From positions 55,380,036 to 55,444,035 of the forward strand of contig OY804579.1 in assembly GCA_963680875.1 (NCBI GenBank): 64,000 nucleotides of DNA. The letters run 5' to 3'. This document shows positions 63,722-64,000 of the stretch, one piece after another. The DNA is from Bathymodiolus brooksi (taxonomy: Eukaryota; Mollusca; Bivalvia; Mytilida; Modiolidae). Below the pieces are notes generated by a model. It made no database searches. It worked only from the letters and a program-made list of their open reading frames with translations, and was not told the DNA's origin. Position numbers and translations under genes: made by a program. How positions within the stretch are numbered: the first letter of the stretch is position 1; every line of letters starts with the position of its first letter.

Positions 63722-63950
63722 CCATCGTGGTTGTGATCGTATGGTAGTTGGATTTACAACTACCTGTGCAATCAGTGCCTATCACCACTAAAGTTGTGAG
63801 TTTGAATCGAACCCTGTCGAAACTTATCATTGACTTGCAACAGGTTGATGATTTTCTCCGGGGTTTCATCCACCAATAAAATTGACCGTCGTGATAAAAC
63901 TGAAATTTTGTTGAAAATGGCATGAAACCCCATAAATCAACCAATCGACC
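63722..63950 (+). mobile_element. tRNA-derived SINE, V-SINE (RUDI)-like
   Basis: It has GATCGTATGGTAGTTGG, CAATCAGTGCCTATCACCAC, AGTTGTGAGTTTGAATC, GACTTGCAACAGGTTG and the 3' block AAACTGAAATTTTGTTGAAA. It shares its head with the copies at 11.3 and 21.5 kb. A shorter relic sits at 63.49-63.55 kb. Confidence 0.8.
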
Positions 63951-64000
63951 AGAAAAATTGTACGAGAACCAAGTAATTGATTTTGTTTGGCTATAGGAAT

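Overview
The window is animal genomic DNA: AT-rich, intron-bearing and crowded with transposable elements. It most likely comes from a bivalve mollusc, and a mussel-like (mytilid) genome is my best guess. Three things point there: hairpin-headed tandem repeats carrying the AAGATGGCCGCC motif, many copies of a tRNA-derived SINE resembling molluscan V-SINEs, and a repeat at about 11.7-11.9 and 61.3-61.45 kb that I associate with Mytilus. The species call is inference from repeat content only.

Only one host gene is clear. It is a plus-strand KAT6 (MOZ/MORF/Enok) histone acetyltransferase gene with 17 coding exons between 22478 and 62080, and it runs off the right edge. The exons join in phase into 1162 codons. 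In order they encode an N-terminal winged-helix plus H15 module, a double PHD finger, a Myt1-type C2HC finger, a basic Arg/Gly-rich linker, the complete MYST catalytic domain (zf-MYST finger, Lys845, Cys887, Glu921) and the start of the acidic Ser/Pro-rich C-terminal region. The last large C-terminal exon is not in the window.

The left third (1-22 kb) is mostly mobile DNA: a 3.25 kb inverted-repeat element with an unrecognised 186-codon ORF, SINEs, palindromic hairpins, a frameshifted helicase fragment, a non-LTR retrotransposon sitting in a long inverted repeat, a nearly identical 1345-bp tandem duplication, and a second broken non-LTR element. Upstream of the KAT6 start codon no other gene is visible; a GC-richer stretch near 19.3-19.75 kb could hold the promoter.

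The KAT6 introns are full of insertions. There are three hAT-like elements with readable target-site duplications, a TTAA-flanked piggyBac-like element with a hAT nested in it, a TA-flanked mariner-like MITE, a possible Helentron endonuclease fragment, and a 4.9 kb higher-order satellite-like array (about 166, 332 and 665 bp periods). A 43-bp minisatellite is split by a foldback-like element, and another tandem array carries nuclear-receptor half-sites. Despite this load, every KAT6 exon and splice site remains intact.
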